Source: Methylobacterium sp. E-005 (lineage in GTDB: Bacteria > Pseudomonadota > Alphaproteobacteria > Rhizobiales > Beijerinckiaceae). From it: DNA of 64,000 nucleotides. A model generated the notes under the pieces. It saw only the letters and a list, made by a program, of their open reading frames with translations. It did not search any database and was not told the DNA's origin. Made by a program: the position numbers and the translations under genes. Where the stretch lies: contig NZ_JAKSYG010000171.1 in NCBI RefSeq assembly GCF_022829725.1, forward strand, positions 62,001 through 126,000. The letters run 5' to 3'. Below are positions 18,107-27,263 of the stretch, piece after piece (within the stretch, counting starts at the first letter, position 1; each line of letters opens with the position of its first letter).

Positions 18107-18747
18107 CGGCGCGGGATCCGGGTCAACGAAGCTCCGACGGGCCCGGGCGACAGGTCCCGCGCGGCCGCGCGGGACCGATGGAATCGGGCTTGTCTGAACT
18201 AACGCCTTGCCATGGCGGCCGCACGCTTAAAATTTCGTGATGATCGCGGGTTTAGGCCAGATCTCGTGGCTCTGCCCATGCGGATAAATCTGGATGCGGT
18301 TCAGAAAAACGGGTTCAGATCTGAAAGATGAATTGATATTGGCAGCGTAAACTAATAATAAACTGTCTATCTATCTGAGAACAGTATCGCATCCTGTGAT
18401 TTCAGAGAAATGCCGAATTTGGCGCCTTGACATACGCGACGCCCCCTCGCGCCCGGTGCGGGGAGCTGGCGGCTTCGCACGTCCCGGTCTGACCCACAGA
18501 TCGTGCAACGGGCGCGCTTTCCCCTCCCCCATGGGGAGGGGCTGGGTCAGGATCGAGGGGCCGGTGCCGTCTGCATCACCGCGAACGCCTGCCCACGAGG
18601 GCTGCGGGCGACACAGGCCCGCGATCCCAGCGGCCTCGCCCACCAGCGTGACGGAGGAGCGCGCGTCGGCGCAGCTGTGTGACCACCGTGGCCCGCACGG
18701 GCGAGGCACGCCGAACGGCCGCCGGGTGTCGCGGGTGGCGCGACCGC
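18107..18747. other. Intergenic region with AT-rich patch and nested inverted repeat
   Basis: No convincing gene is seen in these 641 bases. About 18230-18420 is far richer in A and T than its surroundings and probably holds the SulP promoter on the minus strand. Further on, CTGACCCA (18489-18496) pairs with TGGGTCAG (18543-18550) and encloses an imperfect CCCCTCC/GGAGGGG hairpin at 18521-18541, a dispersed-repeat-like structure downstream of the small secreted protein gene. Confidence 0.55.
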
Positions 18748-19035
18748 TCAGCGCGCTTCGCTGACCCGCTTGGTCGCCCGCTGTTCCTTCTTGTAGGCGG
18801 TGATCGCCGCCGAGCAGCCGGCGGAGAGGTTCTTCATGTTGGCCTTGAAGCAAGCCTCGACCTCCGGTCCACCCGGCGCGTAGGCGCTGCAGTAATCCAT
18901 GTAGTCGCCGGTGCAATGTTGCTTGAGCGCTTCCCGGGCGGGGGATTGCTCGGCGAAGGCCGCCATGGGGCTGAAGATGGGGCCGAGGCACAGGGCGATG
19001 GCCAACAGGGCCGTCTTGGTCGAAGTCATGGACAT
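18748..19035 (-). CDS. Small Cys-rich secreted protein of unknown function
   Basis: A 95-residue protein with a clear Sec signal (KTALLAIALCLGPIFSPMAA then FAE) and a short mature domain holding four cysteines spaced as in HCTGDYMDYCSAYAPG, ACFKANMK and SAGCSAAI. The pattern resembles Cys-rich-repeat periplasmic proteins of Hyphomicrobiales; two disulfides are likely. The tail is charged (KKEQRATKRVSEAR). It is monocistronic, 145 bases from ssuD. Function unknown. Confidence 0.75.
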   Translation of the reverse strand: MSMTSTKTALLAIALCLGPIFSPMAAFAEQSPAREALKQHCTGDYMDYCSAYAPGGPEVEACFKANMKNLSAGCSAAITAYKKEQRATKRVSEAR

Positions 19036-19137
19036 CCTTCACGCGTCCAAGCCGCGCGAGCGTGTCGCGCGGCGATGGGTGGGTCGGATGAACGCCAAGG
19101 ATGGCCTCACCATGACCTTCGGGTGACACGAATGCAG

Positions 19138-19172
19138 ATCAGCCATGCCCGATACTGAAGGGCATGGCTGAT
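19138..19172 (-). terminator. Perfect 13-bp hairpin downstream of ssuD
   Basis: ATCAGCCATGCCC (19138-19150) and GGGCATGGCTGAT (19160-19172) are exact complements around a nine-base loop. It begins nine bases after the ssuD stop. No U-tract follows on the minus strand, so it may act as a 3'-end stabiliser or a Rho-assisted terminator. Confidence 0.55.
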
Positions 19173-19180
19173 TCCCGGGG

Positions 19181-20356
19181 TCAATGCGCCCCGACGCGCC
19201 GGGCCGGCACGAGGTCGTTGGCGATGATCTCGCCGAACGGGCCGTCGTTGCGGACGTTGCTGGCCGGGCGGCCGGTGGTGGCGCGCAAGGGCAGCTTCGG
19301 GAAGACCAGTTCGGCGAAGCGGTAGGCCTCCTCCAGGTGCGGGTAGCCCGAGAGGATGAAGCGGTCGATCCCGAGATCGATATACTCCTTCATCCGGTCG
19401 GCGACCTGATCGGCCGAGCCGACGAGCGCCGTCCCGGCCCCGCCGCGCACGAGGCCGACGCCGGCCCAGAGGTTCGGCGAGACCACGAGCCTGTCGCGCC
19501 GGCCCCCATGGAGCGCCATCATGCGGCTCTGGCCGACGGAATCCTGGCGCTTCAGGGTCTCCTGCGCCTTGGCGATGGTGGCGTCGTCGAGCCGGGAGAT
19601 CAGCGTCTCGGCCGCCTCCCAGGCCTCGGCTTCCGTCTCCCGGGCGATCACGTGCAGGCGGATGCCGTACGAGAAGGTCTTGCCCTTCGCTTCGGCGGCC
19701 TGGCGGGCGATGGCGATCTTCTCGGCGACCTGGGCCGGGGGCTCGCCCCAGGTGAGGTAGACGTCGCAATGCTCGGCTGCCACCGCGATGCCGGGCGCCG
19801 ACGACCCCCCGAAATAGAGCGGCGGATAGGGCTTCTGCACCGGCGGGTAGATCAGCCGGCCGTTCTCGGCGCGCAGGTGCTGGCCCTGGTAGGTCACGGT
19901 CTCGCCCGCGAGCAGGCCGCGCCAGATCGTCAGGAACTCGTCGGTGACGGCGTAGCGCTCGTCGTGGGACAGGAACACGCCGTCGCCGGCGAGCTCCACC
20001 GGGTCGCCGCCGGTGACGACGTTGATCAGCAGGCGCCCGTCCGAGATCCGGTCGAGGGTCGCGGTCATGCGGGCCGCCGCGGAGGGCTCCATCAGGCCCG
20101 GCCGGACCGCCACGAGGAAGCGCAGGTTCTTCGTCAGCGGCGCCAGCGCCGAGGCGACGATCCAGGAATCCTCGCAGGAACGCCCGGTCGGCAGCAGCAC
20201 GCCGTAATAGCCGAGGTCGTCCGCGCCCTGCGCGATCTGGCGCAGATAGGAGAGCGAGACCTCCCGGGCGCCCTCCTGGGCACCGAGATAGCGGCCATCG
20301 CCGTGGGTCGGCAGGAACCAGAGGACGTCGGCGCGCCCATCGTTTGGTGCGGTCAT
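19181..20356 (-). CDS. ssuD: FMNH2-dependent alkanesulfonate monooxygenase
   Basis: Cytoplasmic bacterial-luciferase-fold enzyme of 391 residues that cleaves alkanesulfonates to aldehyde and sulfite using reduced flavin from SsuE. The start [45 protein letters not shown] and [13 protein letters not shown] are typical SsuD stretches, and length matches the family. It belongs to the ssu unit but is separated from ssuB by about 150 bases occupied by a hairpin repeat element, which could tune its expression relative to the transporter. Confidence 0.95.
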   Translation of the reverse strand: MTAPNDGRADVLWFLPTHGDGRYLGAQEGAREVSLSYLRQIAQGADDLGYYGVLLPTGRSCEDSWIVASALAPLTKNLRFLVAVRPGLMEPSAAARMTATLDRISDGRLLINVVTGGDPVELAGDGVFLSHDERYAVTDEFLTIWRGLLAGETVTYQGQHLRAENGRLIYPPVQKPYPPLYFGGSSAPGIAVAAEHCDVYLTWGEPPAQVAEKIAIARQAAEAKGKTFSYGIRLHVIARETEAEAWEAAETLISRLDDATIAKAQETLKRQDSVGQSRMMALHGGRRDRLVVSPNLWAGVGLVRGGAGTALVGSADQVADRMKEYIDLGIDRFILSGYPHLEEAYRFAELVFPKLPLRATTGRPASNVRNDGPFGEIIANDLVPARRVGAH

Positions 20357-20390
20357 CGGGGTTGTCCTTGTTGATCAAAAATCAGGTTTC

Positions 20391-20497
20391 AAAAGGTCTT
20401 CGACCTTTTGCGGGTGCAGGGCGGAGCCTGCTGGGCTCGGGCAAAGCCCGATATCGGGGCTCCACCCCGATACCCCGCCAAAGGGCTCGCCCTTTGG
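20391..20497 (-). repeat. Multi-hairpin intergenic element, copy A
   Basis: Four stems in a row: AAAAGGTC/GACCTTTT (20391-20409), CGGGC/GCCCG (20438-20450), TATCGGGG/CCCCGATA (20452-20472) and CCAAAGGGC/GCCCTTTGG (20478-20497). Copy B, read in reverse complement, matches nearly base for base over the whole length. It lies between ssuB and ssuD. Confidence 0.85.
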
Positions 20498-20504
20498 GAA
20501 CCCG

Positions 20505-21359
20505 TCACGCCGTCGTCTCGGAGCCGCCGAGCAGATGGTCGAGGATACGGCCTTCGAGGCGCGCGAGATCGAGGTCCCCGCGGCGGCGCGGACGGGGCAC
20601 GTCGACCCTCAGGTCGAGGGCGATGCGGCCTGCCTCGACCACGAGGATCCGGTCGGCGAGCGCCACCGCCTCGGCGACGTCGTGGGTCACGAGGAGCGCC
20701 GTGAACCCTTGCGCCCGCCAGATCCGCTCGATCAGGTCCTGCATGCCGATGCGGGTCAGGGCGTCCAGCGCCCCGAGGGGCTCGTCGAGGGCCAGCAGGC
20801 CCGGCCGGCTCACCAGCGCCCGGGCCAGCGCCACCCGCTGGCGCTGGCCACCCGAGAGCGTCGCGGGCCATTGCCCCGCCTTGTCGGACAGGCCGACCTC
20901 GGCGAGCGCGGCCAAAGCCCGCTCCCGGCGCGCGGCCCGGCTGCCCTGGCCCGACAGGCCAACCGCCACATTGTCGACGACCCGCGCCCAGGGCAGCAGC
21001 CGCGGCTCCTGGAACATGATCCGCCGCGGCGGCTCGGACCGGCGGGGGCTGCCGGCCGGACCCTCCAGATCGATCCGGCCGCCGGTCGGCGTCTCCAGGC
21101 CGAGGATCAGGCGCAGCAGGGTGCTCTTGCCGCAGCCGGACCGGCCGACCACCGCGGTGAACCCGCCCGCCGGCAGGAACAGGTTCAGGCCTTCGATGAC
21201 CGGAGGGCCGTCGAAGCTCTTGTGCAGGTCGCGGACGGTGACGGCGACCCCGCGCTGGCCGGGCTCGGCGAGCGGACGCGGGATCGCCGCTACGCCCGCC
21301 TGTCGGGGCTCGGTGCCGGTATCGGGGAGCGCTTCGCGGCGGGCGGCGTCGAGCAGCAT
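20505..21359 (-). CDS. ssuB: Alkanesulfonate ABC transporter ATP-binding protein
   Basis: Nucleotide-binding subunit of 284 residues. Walker [11 protein letters not shown]-loop [11 protein letters not shown], signature LSGGQRQR and Walker [13 protein letters not shown] are all present, followed by the switch His in [10 protein letters not shown] short N-terminal tail of about 35 residues precedes the ATPase domain. Its ATG shares one base with the ssuC stop. Context (ssuE, ssuA, ssuC, ssuD) fixes the substrate class as sulfonates. Confidence 0.93.
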   Translation of the reverse strand: MLLDAARREALPDTGTEPRQAGVAAIPRPLAEPGQRGVAVTVRDLHKSFDGPPVIEGLNLFLPAGGFTAVVGRSGCGKSTLLRLILGLETPTGGRIDLEGPAGSPRRSEPPRRIMFQEPRLLPWARVVDNVAVGLSGQGSRAARRERALAALAEVGLSDKAGQWPATLSGGQRQRVALARALVSRPGLLALDEPLGALDALTRIGMQDLIERIWRAQGFTALLVTHDVAEAVALADRILVVEAGRIALDLRVDVPRPRRRGDLDLARLEGRILDHLLGGSETTA

Positions 21360-22141
21360 CAGGCGCTCCTGTAGGCGGGGTTCCAGGCGAGGCAGGCGCG
21401 CTCGAGCTGGCGGGTCAGGGCGTCGGCGAGCTTGCCGAGGGCGGCGTAGATCAGGATCGCCAGCACGACGACGTCGACCAGCATGAACTCGCGGGCCTGC
21501 ATGGCCATGTAGCCGAGCCCGGACGAGGCCGAGATCGTCTCGGCGACGATCAGGGTGAGCCACATGATGCCGAGCGCGTAGCGCAGGCCCACGAAGATCG
21601 ACGGCAGGGCGCCGGGCAGCACCACCCGGGTGAACAGCGCCGTGCGCGACATGCCGTAGACCCGGCCCATCTCGACGAGGCCCGGATCCACCGAGCGGAT
21701 GCCGTGCAGGGTGTTGGCGTAGATCGGGAAGAACACGCCGAGCGCCACGAGGAACAGCTTGGCCTCCTCGCCGATGCCGAACCACAGGATCACCAGCGGG
21801 ATCAGCGACAGGTGGGGCACGTTGCGCACCATCTGCACCGAGGTGTCGGTCAGCCGCTCCGACAGGCGCGACAGGCCGTTGGCGAGGCCGAGCGCGAAGC
21901 CGATCCCCCCACCGACCACGAACCCCGCCAGCGCCCGCAGGGTGCTGACCCCGAGATTGGTCCAGAGCTCCCCGGTCCGCCCGGCCTCCCAGCCGGCCCG
22001 GGCCACATCGAGGGGCGCCGGCATGAACCGGTTGGACACGAGCCCGGCCGAGACCGCGGCCTGCCAGCCGAGAATGATGATGGCCGGCAGGAACCAGGGG
22101 ATGGCGGTGTCGCGCAGACGGTCGCGCTTGGATGCGGGCAT
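21359..22141 (-). CDS. ssuC: Alkanesulfonate ABC transporter permease
   Basis: Inner-membrane permease of 260 residues with about six hydrophobic segments. [20 protein letters not shown] and the EAA loop [20 protein letters not shown] are characteristic of SsuC. It is coupled on both sides by TGATG one-base overlaps with ssuA and ssuB. Confidence 0.94.
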   Translation of the reverse strand: MPASKRDRLRDTAIPWFLPAIIILGWQAAVSAGLVSNRFMPAPLDVARAGWEAGRTGELWTNLGVSTLRALAGFVVGGGIGFALGLANGLSRLSERLTDTSVQMVRNVPHLSLIPLVILWFGIGEEAKLFLVALGVFFPIYANTLHGIRSVDPGLVEMGRVYGMSRTALFTRVVLPGALPSIFVGLRYALGIMWLTLIVAETISASSGLGYMAMQAREFMLVDVVVLAILIYAALGKLADALTRQLERACLAWNPAYRSA

Positions 22142-23163
22142 CAGCGGTTGGCTCCCTGGGCCTCGGCCCGGCGCTCGGGGGGCGTCCAGACCGCGTCGGC
22201 GACCCGGATCGGTTTCGGCAGGAGGCCGAGGCCGTGGAAGGCGTCGGCGACCTTCTGCTGGTCGGCGATCACCGCCGCATCGAGGGGCGCGACCCCGTAG
22301 GACAGGCGGCCGAGCGCGACGCTCAGGATCGGGGCCGGGATGCCCACCGAGGGGGCGAGTTCCGCCGCCACGGTGTCGGCATGGCCCTCGGCCCAGGCAT
22401 CGATGGCGCCGATCGCCGTCAGCACCGCCGAGACCACCTCCGGGCTCGCATCCGTGAAGCCGCGCCGGGACAGGTAGAATTGGCGGTTCGGGGCGATCCC
22501 GGTCCCGTCCGCCAGGACCCGGGCGCCGGTCGCCCGCTCGGCGGCGGCCAGGAACGGGTCCCAGATCGCCCAGGCATCGACGGAGCCACGCACGAAGGCG
22601 GCGTTGGCATCGGCCGGCGCCAGGAAGGCGAGCTTCACCGCGTCATACGGTATGCCGGCCTGCTCCAGGGCGCGGACCAGCAGGTAATGGACGTTCGAGC
22701 CCTTGTTGAGGGCGATGCTCCTGCCGCGCAGGTCGGCGACGCTGCGGATCGGGCTGTCCTTCGGCACGAGGATCGCCTCGCCCCTTGGGGCCGGCGGCTC
22801 GGCGGCGACGTAGCGCAGCTCCGCGCTCGCGCCTTGTGCGAAGATCGGCGGGGCCTCGCCGGCCGATCCGAAATCCACCGCGCCGGCGTTGAGTGCCTCC
22901 ATCAGCGGCGGCCCGGACGGAAATTCCGACCACGACACCGTGACGCCCAGCGGCTGGAGCGCCGTCTCCAGGGTGCCGCGGCCCTTCAGCAGCACGAGGG
23001 AACCGTATTTCTGATAGCCGATCCGGATGCTGCCGGCCGCCCGGGCCGGGCGCAGCAGCGTGGCCGCCGCGAGGCCGAGCCCGGCCGACAGGAGCAGCCG
23101 GCGGTTCGGGGCGGGGCCGGCTGGGGACGGCAGGGCCAGGGCGCGGGGCGTTCGGTCGGTCAT
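22141..23163 (-). CDS. ssuA: Aliphatic sulfonate-binding protein
   Basis: Periplasmic binding protein of 340 residues. The N-terminal [18 protein letters not shown] has a twin-arginine character and is preceded by a 20-residue Pro-rich leader. The mature part [38 protein letters not shown] and [20 protein letters not shown] is classical SsuA. It lies directly before ssuC and is the likely primary binding protein. A related protein is encoded immediately upstream. Confidence 0.93.
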   Translation of the reverse strand: MTDRTPRALALPSPAGPAPNRRLLLSAGLGLAAATLLRPARAAGSIRIGYQKYGSLVLLKGRGTLETALQPLGVTVSWSEFPSGPPLMEALNAGAVDFGSAGEAPPIFAQGASAELRYVAAEPPAPRGEAILVPKDSPIRSVADLRGRSIALNKGSNVHYLLVRALEQAGIPYDAVKLAFLAPADANAAFVRGSVDAWAIWDPFLAAAERATGARVLADGTGIAPNRQFYLSRRGFTDASPEVVSAVLTAIGAIDAWAEGHADTVAAELAPSVGIPAPILSVALGRLSYGVAPLDAAVIADQQKVADAFHGLGLLPKPIRVADAVWTPPERRAEAQGANR

Positions 23164-23168
23164 GGGGC

Positions 23169-24137
23169 TCAGCCGTTGCGGGCGGGGGGTACCCAGACCG
23201 CGTCGGCGATCCGGACCGGTTTCGGGATCAGCTTCAGGGCGTGGAACCGGTCGGCGACCTGCTGCTGCGCGGCGATCACGCGCGCGGTCATCGGCCCGAT
23301 CACGTACGCGGTCCGGTCCACCGCCCGGCGGGTGGCCGCGAGCGGAACGCCGGTCCCCTGCGACAGGAGCTCGGCCACCGCGCCGCGGTTCTGCGTGCAC
23401 CACGCCGCCACCTCGGCGAGGGCCTCGATGGTGGCGGCGAGTACGGCAGCCCGGCCCTCCGCGAAGGGACGGCTCGCCAGGAAGAAGTTGGTCTGCGGGG
23501 CGATCTCGGTGGCGGTCGCCAGGACGCGCACCCCCTCCCCCGCCTCCGCGATGGCGAAGTACGGGTCCCAGATCGTCCAGGCATCGATGCTGCCCCGGGA
23601 AAAGGCCGCCGCCGCGTCGGCGGGCGCCAGGGTCACCGGCTCGATGTCGGCGTAGGTCAGGCCGGCCTTCTCCAGGGCCGCGAGGGTCAGGTTGTGGGCG
23701 CTCGACGCCTTGGCGAAGGCGACGCGCTTGCCCTTGAGCTCGGCGAGGCTGCGGATCCCCGAGCCCTTCGGCAGCAGGATCCCGGCTCCGGACCCGCCCG
23801 CCTCCTGGGCGGCCGCGTAGACGAGGTTCGACCGCGCGGCCTGCGCGAAGATCGGCGGCGCGTCCCCGGTCTGCCCGAAATCGATCCCGTCGAGCGACAG
23901 GGCCTCCAGCAGCGGCGGCCCGAACGAGAACTCGACCCAGCGCACCGTATGACCGAGGGGCTCCAGCCGGCGCTCGATGATCTTCTGCTGCTTGGCCACC
24001 ACCAGGATGCCGTTCTTCTGGTAGCCGATCCGGAGCACGCCCGGCTCGGCCGCCCGGGCGCTCCGGGCTGCGAAGCCCGCCGGAAGGGCAGCCCATGCGG
24101 CGAGCAGGGCGCGGCGGTCGAGCATCGGGGGGCTCAC
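23169..24137 (-). CDS. ssuA: Second aliphatic sulfonate-binding protein (SsuA paralogue)
   Basis: Periplasmic binding protein of 322 residues clearly homologous to its neighbour: IGYQKNGILVVAKQQ, EFSFGPPLLEALSLDGIDFG and DAPPIFAQAARSN line up with the same positions of the first SsuA. DRRALLAAWAALPAGFAA is the export signal. GTG at 24137 overlaps the ssuE stop by four bases and is preferred; an ATG four codons later is possible. Tandem binding proteins may widen the range of sulfonates imported by one permease. Confidence 0.88.
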   Translation of the reverse strand: MSPPMLDRRALLAAWAALPAGFAARSARAAEPGVLRIGYQKNGILVVAKQQKIIERRLEPLGHTVRWVEFSFGPPLLEALSLDGIDFGQTGDAPPIFAQAARSNLVYAAAQEAGGSGAGILLPKGSGIRSLAELKGKRVAFAKASSAHNLTLAALEKAGLTYADIEPVTLAPADAAAAFSRGSIDAWTIWDPYFAIAEAGEGVRVLATATEIAPQTNFFLASRPFAEGRAAVLAATIEALAEVAAWCTQNRGAVAELLSQGTGVPLAATRRAVDRTAYVIGPMTARVIAAQQQVADRFHALKLIPKPVRIADAVWVPPARNG

Positions 24138-24706
24138 TCGGCGGCCGCGAGCGTGAGCGGGGCCGACGCGGTGCGGTGGACGAGGAGCGCGGCGAGCTGG
24201 GCGCCCGCCTCCGCGGCCCGGGCCTGCACGCCGGCCTCGGTGAGCACGCCCGCGCGAAAATCCGCGTCCGAGGCGTAGACCGCAGTGGGGATCTGGAGCG
24301 CGCCGAAGAAGCCGAACAGTGGCCGGAAGGCGTGCTCCACCACGAGGGCGTGGCGCGCCCCGCCGCCCGTGGCCACGATGGCCACCGGCTTGCCGGCGAG
24401 CGCCTGCGGATCGACGAGATCGAACAGGTGCTTGAACAGGCCGGTATAGGCGCCCTTGTAGACCGGCGAGCCGACCACCAGCCCGTCCGCTGCCTCGATC
24501 GCGTCGAGCACCGACCGGCCGGCCGGGGGAAGCTGATCGCGGGTCCAGGCCGCCCCCAGGCCGGGGCCGGCATCGACGAAGTCCAAGATGCGGACATCGA
24601 GGTCGGCCCGTGCGCCGGCCTCGCCCAGCACCGCATCGACCAGGGCGCGGGTCTTGGACGGCCGCTGCACGTTCGCGCTCAGCCCGACGAGTCTCGGTCG
24701 TGTCAT
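24134..24706 (-). CDS. ssuE: NAD(P)H-dependent FMN reductase for sulfonate use
   Basis: Flavodoxin-fold reductase of 190 residues supplying FMNH2 to SsuD. GLSANVQRPSKTRALVDAV is the FMN phosphate-binding start, and VVGSPVYKGAYTGLFKHLFD and VAIVATGGGARHALVVEH are family signatures. It is the promoter-proximal gene of the unit and is linked to the next gene by a GTGA overlap. Confidence 0.93.
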   Translation of the reverse strand: MTRPRLVGLSANVQRPSKTRALVDAVLGEAGARADLDVRILDFVDAGPGLGAAWTRDQLPPAGRSVLDAIEAADGLVVGSPVYKGAYTGLFKHLFDLVDPQALAGKPVAIVATGGGARHALVVEHAFRPLFGFFGALQIPTAVYASDADFRAGVLTEAGVQARAAEAGAQLAALLVHRTASAPLTLAAAE

Positions 24707-25277
24707 GCTCTGGTGCCTTGCTCAGGTGGCCTCGGGTGGGCCGGTGCGACAGGCCGGTCGGAACGCGACGGTGCCGCCGCCGTGCATCCGGACGAGGCGC
24801 TAGAATTGATGGCCCGCCTGTCGCAGGTCAATGAAACACTTTTCCCTATTCGTTGGGTCGAGAAAAACATTGTCCCGTAATCTGCGCCCGATGGTGAAGT
24901 TCTATCCCGCGGGCGAGCGCAGTTTTTCGCGATGAATCGAGCGATGGCGTCCGGGCAAGGCTTTGAGCGCCGGTCAGATCTACCGGTCACCCTCAGAGGA
25001 GGTCGATTTTATCGCCGGAGGCGGCCTCCGGAGAAGGTTCTCATTTGGATGCAGGCCGTCTACGGCGGGCGCCCGACTACGCCGTCGGGGGTGGAATCGG
25101 GCAGGCTCCGCCGGCGGATCGGCCGGTCCGGCGAGCCCCCCGGACCTATCGCTCCGGACCACCCCGCCCGAAGGCCAGGGACCCATGTCTGGTCTTCGAC
25201 CCTTGACTTCCAGATTATAGTTGTTCTAATTTGCAACAGAGCGGCACGGCGCCGATCCTCATCGGGAGATACGTGAC
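24707..25277. other. Intergenic region upstream of ssuE and of the four-Cys protein
   Basis: No gene is supported in these 571 bases. About 24825-24935 is AT-rich and likely carries the ssu promoter on the minus strand. A small hairpin CCGGAGG/CCTCCGG lies at 25015-25031. The right end holds a good promoter for the plus-strand gene at 25278. Confidence 0.6.
25203..25230 (+). promoter_or_regulatory. Sigma-70-type promoter of the four-Cys protein gene
   Basis: TTGACT (25203-25208) and TCTAAT (25225-25230) are separated by 16 bases in a locally AT-rich stretch, giving a leader of about 40 bases before the ATG at 25278. Confidence 0.5.
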
Positions 25278-25478
25278 ATGGCCAACGCCCATTGCGAGAG
25301 CTGCAAGTTCTTTGACGAGCACACCGGTAACGGTGCGGCGCCCCAGGCCGATGCCGGCCTGTGCCGGTTCAACCCCCCGGTCAGCCAGCCGGAGCCGGAG
25401 TCCAAGGGCCTGTGGCCGGTGGTCTCCACGAGCGACTGGTGCGGCCACTTCACCGCCGAGATGACCGCGGCCGAGTGA
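25278..25478 (+). CDS. Small four-cysteine protein, possible metal or Fe-S site
   Basis: A 66-residue protein without signal or membrane segment. Cysteines lie as CESCKFF (6 and 9), LCRFNPP (29) and DWCGHF (54). The C-X2-C ... C ... W-C-G layout resembles HiPIP-like and other small zinc or iron-sulfur proteins, including small subunits of some glycyl-radical enzymes. A GGGAGA ribosome site precedes the ATG. It is a single gene with its own promoter, convergent with the porin. Function unknown. Confidence 0.75.
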   Translation: MANAHCESCKFFDEHTGNGAAPQADAGLCRFNPPVSQPEPESKGLWPVVSTSDWCGHFTAEMTAAE

Positions 25479-25580
25479 GGCCTGCGGAAGCCGCCGCGTC
25501 ACGGCGGGGGTCGAACGACCGGGGTCAGCCATCGCGGCTGGCCCTTTTCCGTGCGCGGCTCCGGCCGGCCGAAAACGAGA

Positions 25581-25608
25581 ACGGCCGCGCGGAGACCCGC
25601 GCGGCCGT
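25581..25608 (-). terminator. 12-bp GC-rich hairpin terminator downstream of the porin gene
   Basis: ACGGCCGCGCGG (25581-25592) and CCGCGCGGCCGT (25597-25608) are exact complements with a four-base loop. On the minus strand the stem is followed by TTCTCGTTTTC, so it reads best as the porin terminator; it also closes the convergent four-Cys gene. Confidence 0.65.
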
Positions 25609-25659
25609 GTCGTTCGATGATCCGCGCACCGGCCAGGGTTGGCGCGCTTCGCGGGGGCC

Positions 25660-27192
25660 TCAGAGGCTCCCGGGGCCCTTGGCGAGGCCCGCCAGGGTGA
25701 ACAGGTCCACCGACAGCTTGGCGCCGACCACGAAGGCGTCGGGCACCCGCTTCGGCTGAGCGAAGTAGCGCTCCTGCAGCTGCGGGTTGATGACGTATTG
25801 CAGGTTCGGCATCAGGCGGACCGCCGGGGTCAGCTGGATGCCGTAGCTCAGCTCCAGGATGGTCTGTGTCGAGGAGACGCCACCGTAGCCCAGGCCGACC
25901 TTGGCGCGCGCGGCCCGGATGTTGGCGAGGCCGATCGGCGAGAAGTGCTCCAGCGCGAAGGAGACGCCCAGCGTGTCGTAGGGCCGGCCCGGGAAGGGGC
26001 CGGTGAGGACGGCGCCGCCGTTGAAGAAGTAATCCTCGAACTGGCGGCCACCGGTCCCGGCCATCGCGACCCCGAACAGGCTCAGGCCCTGGACGCCGGT
26101 CGGATCCGGACGCCAGACCATCTGGTCGAACCGGGCGAAGACCGCCGACCGGCCGAACCGCGTCAGCGGGTCGAGGCCGCTCAGCAGGTAGGCGCCCCGG
26201 CCGACATCCTGAACCGGATCGGTGTAGTCCGACTGGTCGATGATCGCGCCGACGCTGTAGTTGCGGGGCAGCGGGTCGTTGCCGAAATTGGTGGAGTAGC
26301 CGGCCTCGATCGGCACCACGACGCCGGTGGCGCCCCGGGTCGACCAGTCGATCCCGTTCTGGTTGTCCTGCTGATCGCGCGGATTCACCTCGTAGACGCC
26401 GGCATGCACGAACACCTTGTCGGTGAGCCAGGCCTTGGCATGGGCACCCCAGGTAGCGATCGGCCACCAGGTGATGTTCGTCATCTTGAAGGCACCCTTC
26501 GGGTTGCCGCAGAGGCCGTTGTTCTGGAAGTTGCAGTAGAGGGGCGAGCCCAGGAAGTTGACGGTGGCCAGGAGCCGGCCGGCCTCGATGTCGAGGCGGT
26601 TGTCGAACAGCTTCTGCTCGTAGGACAGCAGCGAGAGATGCGCCGTCTGACCGCCGCCGTAGATCTCCTGCACGCTGGTGGTGTTGCCGATGTCGTCCTG
26701 CGCGAGGCTGCGGCCGTGGCGCTGGGTGACGATGGTGTGCACCGAGCCGCCCTCGATCCCGGCGAGGCGGCCGAGATCGGCGTCGAGGCCGAAGAACACT
26801 TGGCCGGCATAGGCCGAGCCCTGGCGCCGGCCGCCGGACGGATTCGCGGCGAACTCGCCCGTGTAGTTCAGCATCAGGGTGATGCCGTTGCCGAGGTCGA
26901 GGGCACCGGGCGGCAGCGACGGCGCGGACGCGGTCACGCCCTGCACGATGCTCGACGCCGCCGCGCTGTTCGCGCCCGCGGCGCTCCGGGCCTCCCGGAT
27001 CGTCCGCCGCCGGGCGCGGTTCGCCTTGTACTGGGCCTTGCGTGCCGGACTTGCCTTCGGACCCGGATTGACCAGGCTCGGCCCCCCGTCCGGCGCCGTA
27101 GCCGCGACCTGAGCCTCGGCTGCGCTCACGCCAGCCGTCATCGTTGCGGCGCACAGCGCGAACGCTGCCCACCGAGTCTGCTTCCTTGCCAT
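25660..27192 (-). CDS. Carbohydrate porin, OprB family
   Basis: Outer-membrane beta-barrel porin of 510 residues. Signal peptide MARKQTRWAAFALCAATMTA with a cut after AEA; then a charged stretch (KAQYKANRARRRTIREARSA) which may form a periplasmic coiled segment. The barrel shows OprB patterns such as AGQVFFGLDADLGRLAGIEG, AGRLLATVNFLGSPLYCNFQ and GVYEVNPRDQQ. A strong GGGGGAG ribosome site precedes the ATG. It sits next to the sugar oxidation cluster on the same strand and may admit the same sugars across the outer membrane. Confidence 0.9.
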   Translation of the reverse strand: MARKQTRWAAFALCAATMTAGVSAAEAQVAATAPDGGPSLVNPGPKASPARKAQYKANRARRRTIREARSAAGANSAAASSIVQGVTASAPSLPPGALDLGNGITLMLNYTGEFAANPSGGRRQGSAYAGQVFFGLDADLGRLAGIEGGSVHTIVTQRHGRSLAQDDIGNTTSVQEIYGGGQTAHLSLLSYEQKLFDNRLDIEAGRLLATVNFLGSPLYCNFQNNGLCGNPKGAFKMTNITWWPIATWGAHAKAWLTDKVFVHAGVYEVNPRDQQDNQNGIDWSTRGATGVVVPIEAGYSTNFGNDPLPRNYSVGAIIDQSDYTDPVQDVGRGAYLLSGLDPLTRFGRSAVFARFDQMVWRPDPTGVQGLSLFGVAMAGTGGRQFEDYFFNGGAVLTGPFPGRPYDTLGVSFALEHFSPIGLANIRAARAKVGLGYGGVSSTQTILELSYGIQLTPAVRLMPNLQYVINPQLQERYFAQPKRVPDAFVVGAKLSVDLFTLAGLAKGPGSL

Positions 27193-27263
27193 AATGACTC
27201 CCCCTTAACCGCGCGGCCCTGTCGGGCTCTGTCGCGTTCGTGTCCCGCAGGGGGCCTCCCCGG

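Noticed and set aside
20391..20497. Simple Rho-independent terminator as full explanation of repeat copy A
   Set aside because: Four ordered stems shared with other loci and no U-tract point to a repeat element, though it may also terminate.
24703..24990. Possible gene upstream of ssuE
   Set aside because: Low-complexity translation across an AT-rich promoter region, without ribosome site or known domain.
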